A DNA stretch of 46,871 nucleotides from a bacterium (GTDB lineage: Bacteria; Patescibacteriota; Saccharimonadia; Saccharimonadales; UBA4665), in contig JAJZAF010000007.1 of the NCBI GenBank assembly GCA_021799595.1, forward strand, positions 1 through 46,871, written 5' to 3'. This document shows, in pieces, positions 16,219 to 24,497 of this stretch. The position numbers and the translations under genes were made by a program. The stretch's first letter is position 1. Every line of letters begins with the position of its first letter. The notes beneath the pieces were generated by a model. It was not told the origin of the DNA. It saw only the letters and a program-made list of their open reading frames with translations, and searched no databases.

Positions 16219-16947
16219 CTAAACCTTCATAAGCTGATGTTTTTTGAGCGACCCCCCAAATTTGTAACCTCGGCCGTGTATGGTATGAATGAGACTATCA
16301 GCGAACGGACGGTCAATCTTGTCCCGCAGTGCCTTAACATGCACAGTAATTGTATTTGTCCAGTGACTAGCGTTATCTGCCCATAAGTAGTGGCTAAGTG
16401 CTTCTCGACTAACCACCTGATCGGCATGTTCCATCAAGTACTGTAGAATGTCGAACTCCTTTCGACGCAGCTGGATGGTCACACCATCACGACTGACACT
16501 GAAATTTCGACGGTCAAGACAGATACCATGCTTGGTGAGTAGTTTCGGCAACGGCGACTGCTGCTTCAGAGCTTTCTGATGACTGCGCAGCAGTACTCGC
16601 AAACGTGCTGTAAATTCACCAAGACTGAACGGTTTCGTAAGGTAATCATTGGCTCCACCATCGAGTAAGGTGATCTTCGTCAATGTTTTGTCTTCACCGC
16701 TCAAAACTAAAATAGGGGTCATGAGATCTCTATCCCGTACTTGCTGGCAAATAAAAAAACCAGGTATATCAGGGAGATTGAGATCCAGCACGATTAGGTC
16801 ATAAACGCCGTTGACTATCTTCGTCATAGCAGTTTTACCGGAGGCTGCGTAATCGATTTGGTATGTCTTTTTTAAAGCGTATGCCAAGGCACTCGCTATA
16901 CTGCGGTCATCTTCAATGAGGAGTATCTTAGAAAGAGACATGTGCAT
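16219..16947 (-). CDS. OmpR/PhoB-family response regulator
   Basis: 242 residues. Receiver domain with acidic pocket IEDD (residues 11-14), phospho-acceptor Asp55 in IVLDLNLPD and Lys in LTKPF. The C-terminal winged helix (residues about 135-235) ends in the typical IHTIHGRGYKFGG. It binds DNA as a tandem dimer when phosphorylated. Immediately upstream of its gene is a TTAACA-n5-TTAACA tandem site, suggesting autoregulation. It is the first gene of the pair with the soluble kinase. Confidence 0.93.
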   Translation of the reverse strand: MHMSLSKILLIEDDRSIASALAYALKKTYQIDYAASGKTAMTKIVNGVYDLIVLDLNLPDIPGFFICQQVRDRDLMTPILVLSGEDKTLTKITLLDGGANDYLTKPFSLGEFTARLRVLLRSHQKALKQQSPLPKLLTKHGICLDRRNFSVSRDGVTIQLRRKEFDILQYLMEHADQVVSREALSHYLWADNASHWTNTITVHVKALRDKIDRPFADSLIHTIHGRGYKFGGSLKKHQLMKV

Positions 16948-16962
16948 ATTATTGCGTAACTA

Positions 16963-16979
16963 TGTTAAATAAATGTTAA
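16963..16979 (-). promoter_or_regulatory. tandem TTAACA-n5-TTAACA site (Pho-box type)
   Basis: On the minus strand, TTAACA (16979-16974), five bases (tttat), then TTAACA (16968-16963), an 11-bp repeat. This equals the consensus that PhoP of Bacillus subtilis binds. It lies 16 bp upstream of the response regulator ATG. Confidence 0.5.
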
Positions 16980-17067
16980 AATTATTTATTTTTGGAATAT
17001 TATCATAATAGTATGTGGCTGTCTATACATTCTATAGAAATAGTTTTTAATATAGTTTTAGTTTTTA

Positions 17068-17664
17068 TCACTTTTCAGAAAAACGTTTTTCAACTTCAGG
17101 CCAGTTTACAATGTGCCACCACGCCTTGACGTAGTCGCTACGCTTGTAGGTATAATCAATGTAATAAGCATGTTCCCAGACGTCGAGACCCAAAAGGGGA
17201 GCCGGCCCGCCACTCATGAGAGGAGAATCTTGGTTCGGGGTCGTCGTAATAGAGAGATCGGGCAGAAGCCAGACCCAACCGCTGCCGAAGACAGCAACAG
17301 CTTTGTCGCTGAAAGCATCTATAAAACTTTGAAAGTTCCCGTACCGCTCAGTCAGGCCATCAGCCAAAGCGCCACTTGGCTGGTTGCCACCGCTCGGAGA
17401 CATGAAATTCCAAAAAAGGCTATGATTGAAGTGACCGCCGCCATTATTTCGAACTGCGGTGCGTATGTTGTCAGGTACAGCCTCAAGGTTACTAATGAGC
17501 TCTTCAATAGTTTTTTCTTGAAGTTCAGGAGTCTGCTCAAGAGCAGCATTCAATTTATTGACGTATGTTTGGTGATGCCCCTTATGGTGTAGTTCCATGA
17601 TAGTCTTACTGATATATTTGCCAAGAGCATCGTAATCATATGGTAAATCTGGTAGTGTAAACAT
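17068..17664 (-). CDS. sodB: superoxide dismutase (Fe/Mn type)
   Basis: 198 residues. Dismutates superoxide in the cytoplasm using Fe or Mn. Metal ligands are visible: His26 in MELHHKGHHQTYV, the His in GGHFNHSLFW, and Asp and His in LDVWEHAYYIDY. FGSGWVWLL and the terminal WHIVNWPEVEKRF also fit. No signal peptide. Residues that separate Fe from Mn preference cannot be judged by eye, so the sodB symbol is tentative. The start is supported by an AGGAGA site and a TATAAT box. Aerobic defence fits an organism that meets oxygen. Confidence 0.95.
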   Translation of the reverse strand: MFTLPDLPYDYDALGKYISKTIMELHHKGHHQTYVNKLNAALEQTPELQEKTIEELISNLEAVPDNIRTAVRNNGGGHFNHSLFWNFMSPSGGNQPSGALADGLTERYGNFQSFIDAFSDKAVAVFGSGWVWLLPDLSITTTPNQDSPLMSGGPAPLLGLDVWEHAYYIDYTYKRSDYVKAWWHIVNWPEVEKRFSEK

Positions 17665-17674
17665 AGGCTTTAAT

Positions 17675-17697
17675 TTCTCCTGATTAACTTTATTATA
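17675..17697 (-). promoter_or_regulatory. -10 box and ribosome site of the superoxide dismutase gene
   Basis: On the minus strand TATAAT is at 17697-17692 and AGGAGA at 17680-17675, 10 nt before the ATG. This is one of the clearly leadered genes of the window. Confidence 0.6.
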
Positions 17698-17725
17698 CTC
17701 TAGTGAAAAGATCGGCGATAGGACG

Positions 17726-17752
17726 AAATTCTCACAAGGAAATTCTCACAAG
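17726..17752. repeat. tandem 13-bp repeat aaattctcacaag
   Basis: Two exact copies (17726-17738 and 17740-17752) with a 14-bp period, between the divergent superoxide dismutase gene and the gene at 17813. Candidate regulator-binding site. Confidence 0.6.
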
Positions 17753-17765
17753 AACAACGTACTTA

Positions 17766-17791
17766 CATGTTCAATACTTGCATGTTCAATA
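17766..17791. repeat. second direct repeat catgttcaata
   Basis: Two exact 11-bp copies (17766-17776 and 17781-17791), 15 bp apart. The second overlaps the spacer of the promoter for the gene at 17813. Confidence 0.55.
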
Positions 17792-17805
17792 ATTGAGTGT
17801 AATAT
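17778..17805 (+). promoter_or_regulatory. promoter of the gene at 17813
   Basis: TTGCAT (17778-17783), a 16-bp spacer and TAATAT (17800-17805), 7 nt before the ATG. Predicts a leaderless mRNA. Confidence 0.55.
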
Positions 17806-17812
17806 TTTCAAT

Positions 17813-18166
17813 ATGGGTAGAGAGACCTTTGGCATTACCCCAGAAGAAGGATTTACTGAGTCACAAGATCAAGACGGAATGAGTGGTGGGCATGTAAAGG
17901 CATCAAATCTTCCTGATCCTGAGTCTCTCAGTTCTATTACTTCTACTTCAGAAGAAGCATTATTGACTAAAATGATACGGCGAGCATTAAACGGAGCCGA
18001 CAGTGGTGGTATAAGAACTAAGCCTCAAGGGGTTCGTCACGAAAGCTATCATCGTAGACATCATTACCATCACAAAAATCAAAATCAACGTCGCCGAAAA
18101 TATCGGTACGGTGGCTTAGGAGAAGATAGGATATCACCGTCTCCAGGTATTGATGAAGATATATAA
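17813..18166 (+). CDS. small hypothetical protein with basic His-rich stretch
   Basis: 117 residues, no recognised family. The N-terminal two thirds are acidic, rich in Ser, Glu and Gly and probably disordered. A cluster of His, Arg, Lys and Tyr follows (HESYHRRHHYHHKNQNQRRR, about residues 73-92), then an acidic end. The His/Arg cluster could bind nucleic acid or metal. It is divergent from the superoxide dismutase, shares a repeat-rich control region with it, and precedes the ATP-citrate lyase genes by 42 nt. Confidence 0.6.
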   Translation: MGRETFGITPEEGFTESQDQDGMSGGHVKASNLPDPESLSSITSTSEEALLTKMIRRALNGADSGGIRTKPQGVRHESYHRRHHYHHKNQNQRRRKYRYGGLGEDRISPSPGIDEDI

Positions 18167-18208
18167 ACCTAGCTCTTTCTCTGCACCTTTTCTGCTATCA
18201 TAAAAGAT

Positions 18209-19399
18209 ATGCCACGTCAAAAATTGTCTGAGTATCGTGCTAAAGTTATCTTAAATCAGGCGTTGAACTTACACTACCAAGGTTGGCAGATTGATGGCAC
18301 TCGTGAATTGAAACCTCAACTGAAAGGTGCCAGTGAAACAAGTAACAATCTCGTTATAAAAGTAGACGAAGGTGTTAAGCGACGTTTCAAGCAAGGACTG
18401 GTACTTCTCGATATTATGCCGGAAGATCTAGAGAAAGGCATCCAGTCACTTCTCCGTAAAGGATACCGTTACCTTATTATTGAGCCAATGCTTGCTCACG
18501 ACCCCCATGAAGAACGTTACCTGAGTCTGAGTATGCATCGTGACGGTCTAATATGTCGTTACACTTCTAGTGGCGGGGTTGATATTGAAAGTCAAGCGAC
18601 GGATATCAAGAGCTTATTTATAAGACCAGGTCAGCAAGCACATGAGTTGGCTAAGGGAGCAGGTCTGACTCAGCAACAACTTGAAACGATGCGCAATCTT
18701 ATGGCTGATAACTATGTGGTCTTTTTGGAGCTCAATCCGTATGTAAGCCGCGAAGGCAACCTATATCTTTTAGACGCTGCCGTAGAAGTTGATGATGCTG
18801 CTCTATTTTTTGTCGATAATTGGAAGGCAGTCGATCTACGCTCGCATATTGGCCATGAACTTACCATTCAAGAACGACTAGTTCAAGAGTTAGATGCTTC
18901 GTCGCCGGCCTCGTTAAAGCTCAGTGTGCTTAACCCGAATGGCAGCATATTTCTGCTACTATCTGGTGGGGGCGCTAGCGTGGTGGTCGCTGACGAAATC
19001 CAAAATCAGGGGTTTGGTAAAGAGCTTGCCAACTACGGAGAATATAGCGGGAATCCGAACACTGAGGAAACCTATATCTACACTAAGGCAGTATTGCAGT
19101 TATTACTTCGCTCTCAAGCTAGTAAAAAAGTACTTTTTATTGGTGGTGCTGTGGCCAATTTTACCGATATTGCAAAAACCTTTGCCGGCGTCATGCAGGC
19201 TATAGAAGAAGTAGCAGACAAATTGCAGGCTCAAAAGGTCAAAATATTCGTGCGCCGTGGTGGCCCGCATCAGGAAAAAGGATTAGCTGCTATGAGAACA
19301 TTGCTCGCCCAGTATAATTTACTCGGAATGGTTCATGGCCCAAAGACACCTCTTACAACAGCGGTTGATGAAGCGCTTAAGGAAGCAATCTATGGATAA
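18209..19399 (+). CDS. aclB: ATP-citrate lyase, small (ATP-grasp/citrate-binding) subunit
   Basis: 396 residues, equivalent to the N-terminal third of human ACLY and to AclB of reverse-TCA bacteria. With the next gene it would convert citrate, CoA and ATP to acetyl-CoA and oxaloacetate. The N-terminal ATP-grasp part has FLELNPYVSREGNLYLLDAA, matching the TYLEINPLV type of ACLY. The citrate-binding domain has LNPNGSIFLLLSGGGASVVV, KELANYGEYSGNP, FIGGAVANFTDIAKTF and IFVRRGGPHQEKGL, all near-identical in spacing to ACLY by memory and more specific than succinyl-CoA synthetase beta. TATCAT lies 7 nt before the ATG with no ribosome site (leaderless). It overlaps the next gene by 8 nt. Confidence 0.9.
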   Translation: MPRQKLSEYRAKVILNQALNLHYQGWQIDGTRELKPQLKGASETSNNLVIKVDEGVKRRFKQGLVLLDIMPEDLEKGIQSLLRKGYRYLIIEPMLAHDPHEERYLSLSMHRDGLICRYTSSGGVDIESQATDIKSLFIRPGQQAHELAKGAGLTQQQLETMRNLMADNYVVFLELNPYVSREGNLYLLDAAVEVDDAALFFVDNWKAVDLRSHIGHELTIQERLVQELDASSPASLKLSVLNPNGSIFLLLSGGGASVVVADEIQNQGFGKELANYGEYSGNPNTEETYIYTKAVLQLLLRSQASKKVLFIGGAVANFTDIAKTFAGVMQAIEEVADKLQAQKVKIFVRRGGPHQEKGLAAMRTLLAQYNLLGMVHGPKTPLTTAVDEALKEAIYG

Positions 19400-21158
19400 T
19401 TTTCGTAAGATGCCCATCAGTGTCATTTGTCTTGGTTCACATCCGGGGATTATTCAATCAATGCTAGATTATCATTATTGTCTTGGGCAAGAAGATATAC
19501 CAATCATGGCTATCATTGGCAGCGGTCGCAAACAAGAACGGTACTTCTGGGGCCATAGTGAGATCGTATTGCCGGTATATCGAGAACTTTCTACCGTACC
19601 AAAAGAAATCAGGGATAGTGTAACTTGTTTATTGCACGTTCAATCTGCTCGCAGGGTACTGAGTGGTCTGACAGAGGCCTTTAAAACATTACCGAAGCTT
19701 ACGCTTGTGAATGTTTTTGCTGAGCAAGTACCTGAAGCCCACGCTATAACACTTGCTCAGCTGGCAAAGGAGCATAACATTACAATAGCTGGTCCAGCTT
19801 CAGTTGGCCTGCTGTTACCCGGCGTTCTTAAGCTGGGAGCTATTGGTGGTACCGAATATCCACAACTAGTAGCGGCTCGTATATTTGTACTAGGCGATAC
19901 AGCAGTCATTTCTACCTCAGGCGGTATGGTGAACGAGCTTATCCATATTGTGACGGGTAGTGGTTCAGGGGTATCATTTGCTATGGCTCTCGGGGGTGAC
20001 CGCAACCCGATTACCACACCGGCGGAAGCAATGCGCTTGGCGCAGACAGATAGCCAGACGAAACGGATAGTCTATTTTGGTGAACTTGGTGGCGATGATG
20101 AATATCGGATCGCTGAACTAATAAAAGAAGGAACCCTCACAAAACCAATCGTTGCATATATTGCTGGCAGCGTAGCTGAACTTTTTCCGGAGCCTCCGCA
20201 ATTCGGTCATGCCAAAGCCATGGCAGGTTCAGAAGCAGAGACTGCTGCTGCCAAAAAAACTGCACTTCGTGAGGCCGGAGCAACGGTCGTTGATGTTTTT
20301 ATGGATATAGTTAGTGCGCTCGGTGAGTCGTCACCGGCCACTGAGCCACAAGAGCATCGGCAGATTACAACTCGGCATAAACGTTTGCTTGTCAGCCGCA
20401 TTTCTGGCGAAGTGGAGGGTGATGTTCAGTTGCTTGGCCAGGATCTTTTAGGTGTAGTTAATGGGAACACCGTTGCTGGCCTCTATCTGTCAATGCTGCT
20501 TGGTCAGCCTGTCAAAGCTTCAAAATTAATTGAATTTATGGATTATACCCTCAGATTATTGATTGATCATGGTCCGTATGTTGCTGGTGCAGTCAACACG
20601 GCTATTGCCGCCAGAGCGGGTAAAGATCTCGCTTCCAGTCTATCAGCTGGCCTTCTCACTATCGGTCCTCGCTTCGGTGGTGCTATTAATAGCGCAGCGG
20701 GCGTGTGGCTGGAGGGAGTGCAATCTCAGTCTTCTGCCAAAGACTTCGTCGTGAGTTTTCGATCTAATGGCGGCATTATCCCCGGTATTGGACACAAAAA
20801 GTATCGGATTGATGTACCTGATCCTCGTGTGGTTAAGCTAATAAGTACCTTCAGTGGCAACAGTAATGATGATCGTTTTCTCAGTTTTGCTCGCAGCGTT
20901 GAATCTGTGACGACAGCCAAGAAAGGGAACCTTATCTTAAATGTCGATGGTACGGTTGCTGCTATAATGCTTGATCTCCTTGAATCCGAACTATACTACA
21001 CTCAGGAACGACTGCAGGAGCTTATTGATATTGAATTCTTTAATGCCTTGTTTATCGCTAGCCGTTCGGTTGGTTTAATGGCGCACTATCTTGATCAACG
21101 TCGTCACGACGAGGGATTATTAAGGCTGAGCGATGAGGACGTCAGTTACATTCCTTAG
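19392..21158 (+). CDS. aclA: ATP-citrate lyase, large (CoA-ligase plus citrate synthase-like) subunit
   Basis: 588 residues from the ATG at 19392 (AAGGA 8 nt upstream); a longer frame start would overlap the small subunit far more. The CoA-binding/CoA-ligase part has YFWGHSEIVLPVYREL, the IAGPASVGLLLPGVLKLGAI region, STSGGMVNELIHIV and FGELGGDDEYRI. The phospho-histidine is His273 in PPQFGHAKAMAG. The C-terminal citrate synthase-like domain has DHGPYVAGAVNTAIAARAGK, TIGPRFGGAINSAAG, IIPGIGHKKY, NLILNVDGTVAAIML and GLMAHYLDQRR, all ACLY hallmarks. The subunit is complete, with no frameshift or missing catalytic residue visible. glmM follows 20 nt later. Confidence 0.92.
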   Translation: MDNFRKMPISVICLGSHPGIIQSMLDYHYCLGQEDIPIMAIIGSGRKQERYFWGHSEIVLPVYRELSTVPKEIRDSVTCLLHVQSARRVLSGLTEAFKTLPKLTLVNVFAEQVPEAHAITLAQLAKEHNITIAGPASVGLLLPGVLKLGAIGGTEYPQLVAARIFVLGDTAVISTSGGMVNELIHIVTGSGSGVSFAMALGGDRNPITTPAEAMRLAQTDSQTKRIVYFGELGGDDEYRIAELIKEGTLTKPIVAYIAGSVAELFPEPPQFGHAKAMAGSEAETAAAKKTALREAGATVVDVFMDIVSALGESSPATEPQEHRQITTRHKRLLVSRISGEVEGDVQLLGQDLLGVVNGNTVAGLYLSMLLGQPVKASKLIEFMDYTLRLLIDHGPYVAGAVNTAIAARAGKDLASSLSAGLLTIGPRFGGAINSAAGVWLEGVQSQSSAKDFVVSFRSNGGIIPGIGHKKYRIDVPDPRVVKLISTFSGNSNDDRFLSFARSVESVTTAKKGNLILNVDGTVAAIMLDLLESELYYTQERLQELIDIEFFNALFIASRSVGLMAHYLDQRRHDEGLLRLSDEDVSYIP

Positions 21159-21178
21159 ATGATAATAGGTATTTAGAT

Positions 21179-22498
21179 ATGAGCAGAGAATTCTTTGGTA
21201 CTGATGGCGTACGTGGTTTGGCAGGGGAGTATCCGCTTGACGAAGAGGGTGCTCGTCACATCGGCGCTGCAGTTGGTCAATACTTCGCCACCTCTGGGCA
21301 AGGAGTAGTTATTGGTCATGATCCTCGTGAGTCATCTCCTAAACTTGTTCGTGCACTCACAGATGGGTTGAACTGTAGCGGAGTAATAGTAACAAGAGTT
21401 GGTGTTATTCCAACGCCAGGATTAGCCTATCTGACACGTCAGCATAATGAATTTAAAGCTGGGCTGATGGTGACGGCCAGCCATAACTCGTACGAGTATA
21501 ACGGTATCAAGGTATTTGGACCTTCTGGAGATAAATTGCCTGATGAAAGTGAGTATATACTTAACAAGTTAATTAAAGAACGAGTAACGGGGAAGAGCAG
21601 TGGTAGTGTGATAGATAAACCGGATATGGTGCGCGAATACGAAGACTTTCTGGTGGACAATGGTCATGGACTTAACCTCCATAGCATGGCGGTTGCCTTT
21701 GACAGTGCGAATGGTGCTGCCAGTGGTCTTGGACAGCGCGTCTTTGAACGCCTCGGGGCTCATGTGACATCATTGTTTGATCACTGCGACGGGAAGAATA
21801 TAAATGATGGTTGCGGTGCAACCGATACGCGTGTTCTCGCTGAGCGGGTGGTCAAAGACCAACTAGACCTTGGTATTGCTGTTGACGGAGACGCTGATCG
21901 GCTCATGATGGTAGATGGTCACGGTCACGTTATTGATGGTGATCAGTTATTGTACATCTTGGCAGTGTCTGGTCACCACAACGGTGTCGTGGCAACAGTT
22001 ATGTCAAATGTCGGTCTTGAGCAAGCCTTAAAACGGCATAATATTAGACTCTTGCGCACTGCTGTCGGAGATCGTTACGTACTTGATGGTCTTAAAAAAA
22101 GCGGTCTGACATTGGGCGGTGAAAAGTCAGGCCACATTATATTACCCGAACTACTTGCTACTGGTGATGCCTTACTAGCAGCGGTGGTACTATTAACGGC
22201 AATATATAATTCCAAGCGTGATCTGGCTGATTGGTGTCAAGAAGTACAATTAGTGCCACAGGCGCTTGTGAACATTTCACTTCCGAACAAAACGGCACTA
22301 GATAATCCGCACGTAAAAAACTTTATTAAAAAACAACATGAGGCAATAGACGGTAAAGGCAGAGTATTAATACGTCCGTCAGGAACTGAACCTCTAGTGC
22401 GGGTAATGGTCGAAGCCCAGCAAGCGGATAAACTGGTTCTTGACATTGCCGAAGGCCTGGAACGACAGCTCATGCGAACAAACAAGGAAGGCAAATAA
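21179..22498 (+). CDS. glmM: phosphoglucosamine mutase
   Basis: 439 residues. Converts glucosamine-6-P to glucosamine-1-P for UDP-GlcNAc and peptidoglycan. Start MSREFFGTDGVRGLAGEYP is typical; phospho-serine in MVTASHNSYEYNGIKVFG, metal-binding AVDGDADRLMMVD, specificity loop GGEKSGHII and the phosphate-binding RPSGTEPLVRVMVEA are all present. The stop overlaps the start of the acetyltransferase by one base (TAATG), and it follows the ATP-citrate lyase genes closely, so the four genes look like one operon. Confidence 0.94.
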   Translation: MSREFFGTDGVRGLAGEYPLDEEGARHIGAAVGQYFATSGQGVVIGHDPRESSPKLVRALTDGLNCSGVIVTRVGVIPTPGLAYLTRQHNEFKAGLMVTASHNSYEYNGIKVFGPSGDKLPDESEYILNKLIKERVTGKSSGSVIDKPDMVREYEDFLVDNGHGLNLHSMAVAFDSANGAASGLGQRVFERLGAHVTSLFDHCDGKNINDGCGATDTRVLAERVVKDQLDLGIAVDGDADRLMMVDGHGHVIDGDQLLYILAVSGHHNGVVATVMSNVGLEQALKRHNIRLLRTAVGDRYVLDGLKKSGLTLGGEKSGHIILPELLATGDALLAAVVLLTAIYNSKRDLADWCQEVQLVPQALVNISLPNKTALDNPHVKNFIKKQHEAIDGKGRVLIRPSGTEPLVRVMVEAQQADKLVLDIAEGLERQLMRTNKEGK

Positions 22499-23109
22499 TG
22501 CTTCCCTTCCCGACCAATTTTGTCGATCAGCCTGAGAGTATTAAGGCAGATAGTCTTTCGAATGATGGCCTGCAGTCACTTAAAGAACTTGAGATAAAAG
22601 GTTATGAAGTTCGCGTTGGTTTAAGTGATGACTATTCGGACACCATTAGCCGTGTCTGCCAGCAAGCAGCCATATTAGAATACTGCCCAAATGACATAGC
22701 CAAACGCTTTCATGATCATACCGTAACAGCTGTTTGGCTTACTGGTGGACGGGTGGTCTATTTACTTGTGCCAAGTGGTTCGAAGGATCCGAACCAGCTT
22801 GCTGGCTATGGCTGGATTGGCCCGAAAAAGAGTGTATATGTACCAGAGGGAGCCGTCACTTTTGGCGTTCGTATTAGTGAAGATCATCAGGGGAAAGGTT
22901 TAGCAGCACCTTTTTCCAAAGTGATGTTGGCCGCCGCTGCTAGCTATAGCACGGGTATAGTTTGGCTGGAGACTTGGCAGAGTAATGTCAGTGCTGTTCA
23001 TGTCTATCATAAAATTGGGTTTGTCGATGTTACTCAAAAAGCCGACAAACGTCTAACACGCACAGGTAGCATAGTTGATGACGTTCGTATCTATATGGTG
23101 AGGAAATAG
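22498..23109 (+). CDS. GNAT-family N-acetyltransferase
   Basis: 203 residues. The acetyl-CoA pyrophosphate loop is SEDHQGKGLAAPF in a strand-loop-helix context (GAVTFGVRI before it), and LETWQSNVSAVHVYHKIGF is the usual second GNAT motif. Acceptor unknown: protein N-termini, antibiotics or sugars are all possible. Coupling to glmM and the ATP-citrate lyase genes raises acetylation of an amino sugar as a hypothesis, but GlmU-type acetylation uses a different (left-handed helix) fold. Residues 1-45 show no known motif. Confidence 0.82.
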   Translation: MLPFPTNFVDQPESIKADSLSNDGLQSLKELEIKGYEVRVGLSDDYSDTISRVCQQAAILEYCPNDIAKRFHDHTVTAVWLTGGRVVYLLVPSGSKDPNQLAGYGWIGPKKSVYVPEGAVTFGVRISEDHQGKGLAAPFSKVMLAAAASYSTGIVWLETWQSNVSAVHVYHKIGFVDVTQKADKRLTRTGSIVDDVRIYMVRK

Positions 23110-23192
23110 ACGAAAAGTAATAAAGAAAGACGTGCACTTCGGTTATGTTGTCAAACGGTTATAAACACTACCTCATTCTTGATATCACAGAT

Positions 23193-24494
23193 TTAGTATC
23201 TATAATGGTCACTTTTAAACGGCCCGTTAACATGAATACCGAGATAATCTGCCTGTTCAGCTGTCAAATGGTCAAGATGTCCGCCAAGAGCAGCAACATG
23301 TAAGCCCGCTACTTTTTCGTCAAGCTCTTTCGGCAAACGATGCACTCCTTGAGTGTAAGATTTGGTGTAAAGCTCGATTTGACCGAGCACTTGGTTTGAA
23401 AATGAGCAAGACATGACAAATGATGGATGACCAGTCGCGTTGCCAAGGTTGACGAGACGTCCCTCAGATAGAATGATAAGGCGATGGTTATTCGGGAGAG
23501 TATAAATATCTACCAAGGGCTTAAGATTTTCCTTTTTTACTTCAGACCATTGCTCTAGCTGTTTAACTTGAATTTCATGATCGAAGTGCCCAATGTTGCA
23601 AACAATGGCGGTGTCCTTCATGACTTTCAGGTGCTCTAAGCGAATAACATCTTTGCAACCAGTAGCGGTGACGAAAATATCTGCAACTTTTGCTGCTTCT
23701 TCCATTGTTACCACTTCATAGCCTTCCATCATGGCCTGCAGAGCACAGATTGGATCGACTTCGCTAATTAAGACTCTGCAACCGAAGCCGCGCAGCGACT
23801 GGGCGCAGCCTTTACCGACGTCACCGTAACCAGCCACCAGGGCAACTTTGCCAGCAATCATGATATCTGTAGCTCGCTTGATGCCGTCCATCAGAGACTC
23901 GCGGCAGCCGTATAAGTTGTCGAACTTGGATTTGGTAACACTGTCATTAATATTGATGGCCGGTATCTTTAAGGCGCCATCTTTCATAAACTTGTGTAAT
24001 TGCTTCACGCCAGTGGTTGTTTCTTCAGTCACGCCAAGGATGTCTTTAAGAAGCTCAGGGTGTTTATCGTGAACGTAGGCAGTCAGATCGCCACCGTCAT
24101 CAAGAAGCAAGGTAGGCCCTTGCCCGTCAAAATGAAGTGTCTGTTCTATACACCACCAGTACTCGTCTTCTGTTTCACCTTTCCATGCGAAAACTGGCGT
24201 ACCACGCTCGGCAAGTGCAGCAGCTGCCTGATCTTGTGTAGAGAAAATGTTGCATGATGACCAACGAACCTGGGCGCCGAGCGCTTGAAGTGTTTCTACT
24301 AGCACAGCCGTCTGAATAGTCATATGGATTGAGCCGGCAATGCGTGCTCCTTCTAATGGTTGGTCTTTTTCATACTCTTTTCGTAATGCCATCAGTCCTG
24401 GCATTTCTTGCTCGGCCAGGACAATTTCTCGACGCCCCAGACTTGCAAGGGCGATATCATGAATTTTATAATCTTGATCAATTTTATCTGTCAC
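23193..24494 (-). CDS. ahcY: adenosylhomocysteinase (SAH hydrolase)
   Basis: 433 residues, GTG start. Splits S-adenosylhomocysteine to adenosine and homocysteine with bound NAD, relieving product inhibition of methyltransferases. Visible: [20 protein letters not shown], the [14 protein letters not shown] segment, [23 protein letters not shown] site [17 protein letters not shown], and the terminal KSDHYRY that contacts NAD of the neighbouring subunit. Its start lies 3 nt after the stop of the upstream kinase, whose last codons provide the GGAG ribosome site, so the pair is translationally coupled. Confidence 0.97.
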   Translation of the reverse strand: MTDKIDQDYKIHDIALASLGRREIVLAEQEMPGLMALRKEYEKDQPLEGARIAGSIHMTIQTAVLVETLQALGAQVRWSSCNIFSTQDQAAAALAERGTPVFAWKGETEDEYWWCIEQTLHFDGQGPTLLLDDGGDLTAYVHDKHPELLKDILGVTEETTTGVKQLHKFMKDGALKIPAININDSVTKSKFDNLYGCRESLMDGIKRATDIMIAGKVALVAGYGDVGKGCAQSLRGFGCRVLISEVDPICALQAMMEGYEVVTMEEAAKVADIFVTATGCKDVIRLEHLKVMKDTAIVCNIGHFDHEIQVKQLEQWSEVKKENLKPLVDIYTLPNNHRLIILSEGRLVNLGNATGHPSFVMSCSFSNQVLGQIELYTKSYTQGVHRLPKELDEKVAGLHVAALGGHLDHLTAEQADYLGIHVNGPFKSDHYRY

Positions 24495-24497
24495 TTT

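Noticed and set aside
17700-17800. Short repeats as a CRISPR array
   Set aside because: Only two copies of each unit, units of 11-13 bp, spacers of 1-4 bp and no cas genes in the window.
19335-19391. Longer start for the ATP-citrate lyase large subunit
   Set aside because: It would overlap the small subunit by 65 nt. The ATG at 19392 has an AAGGA ribosome site.
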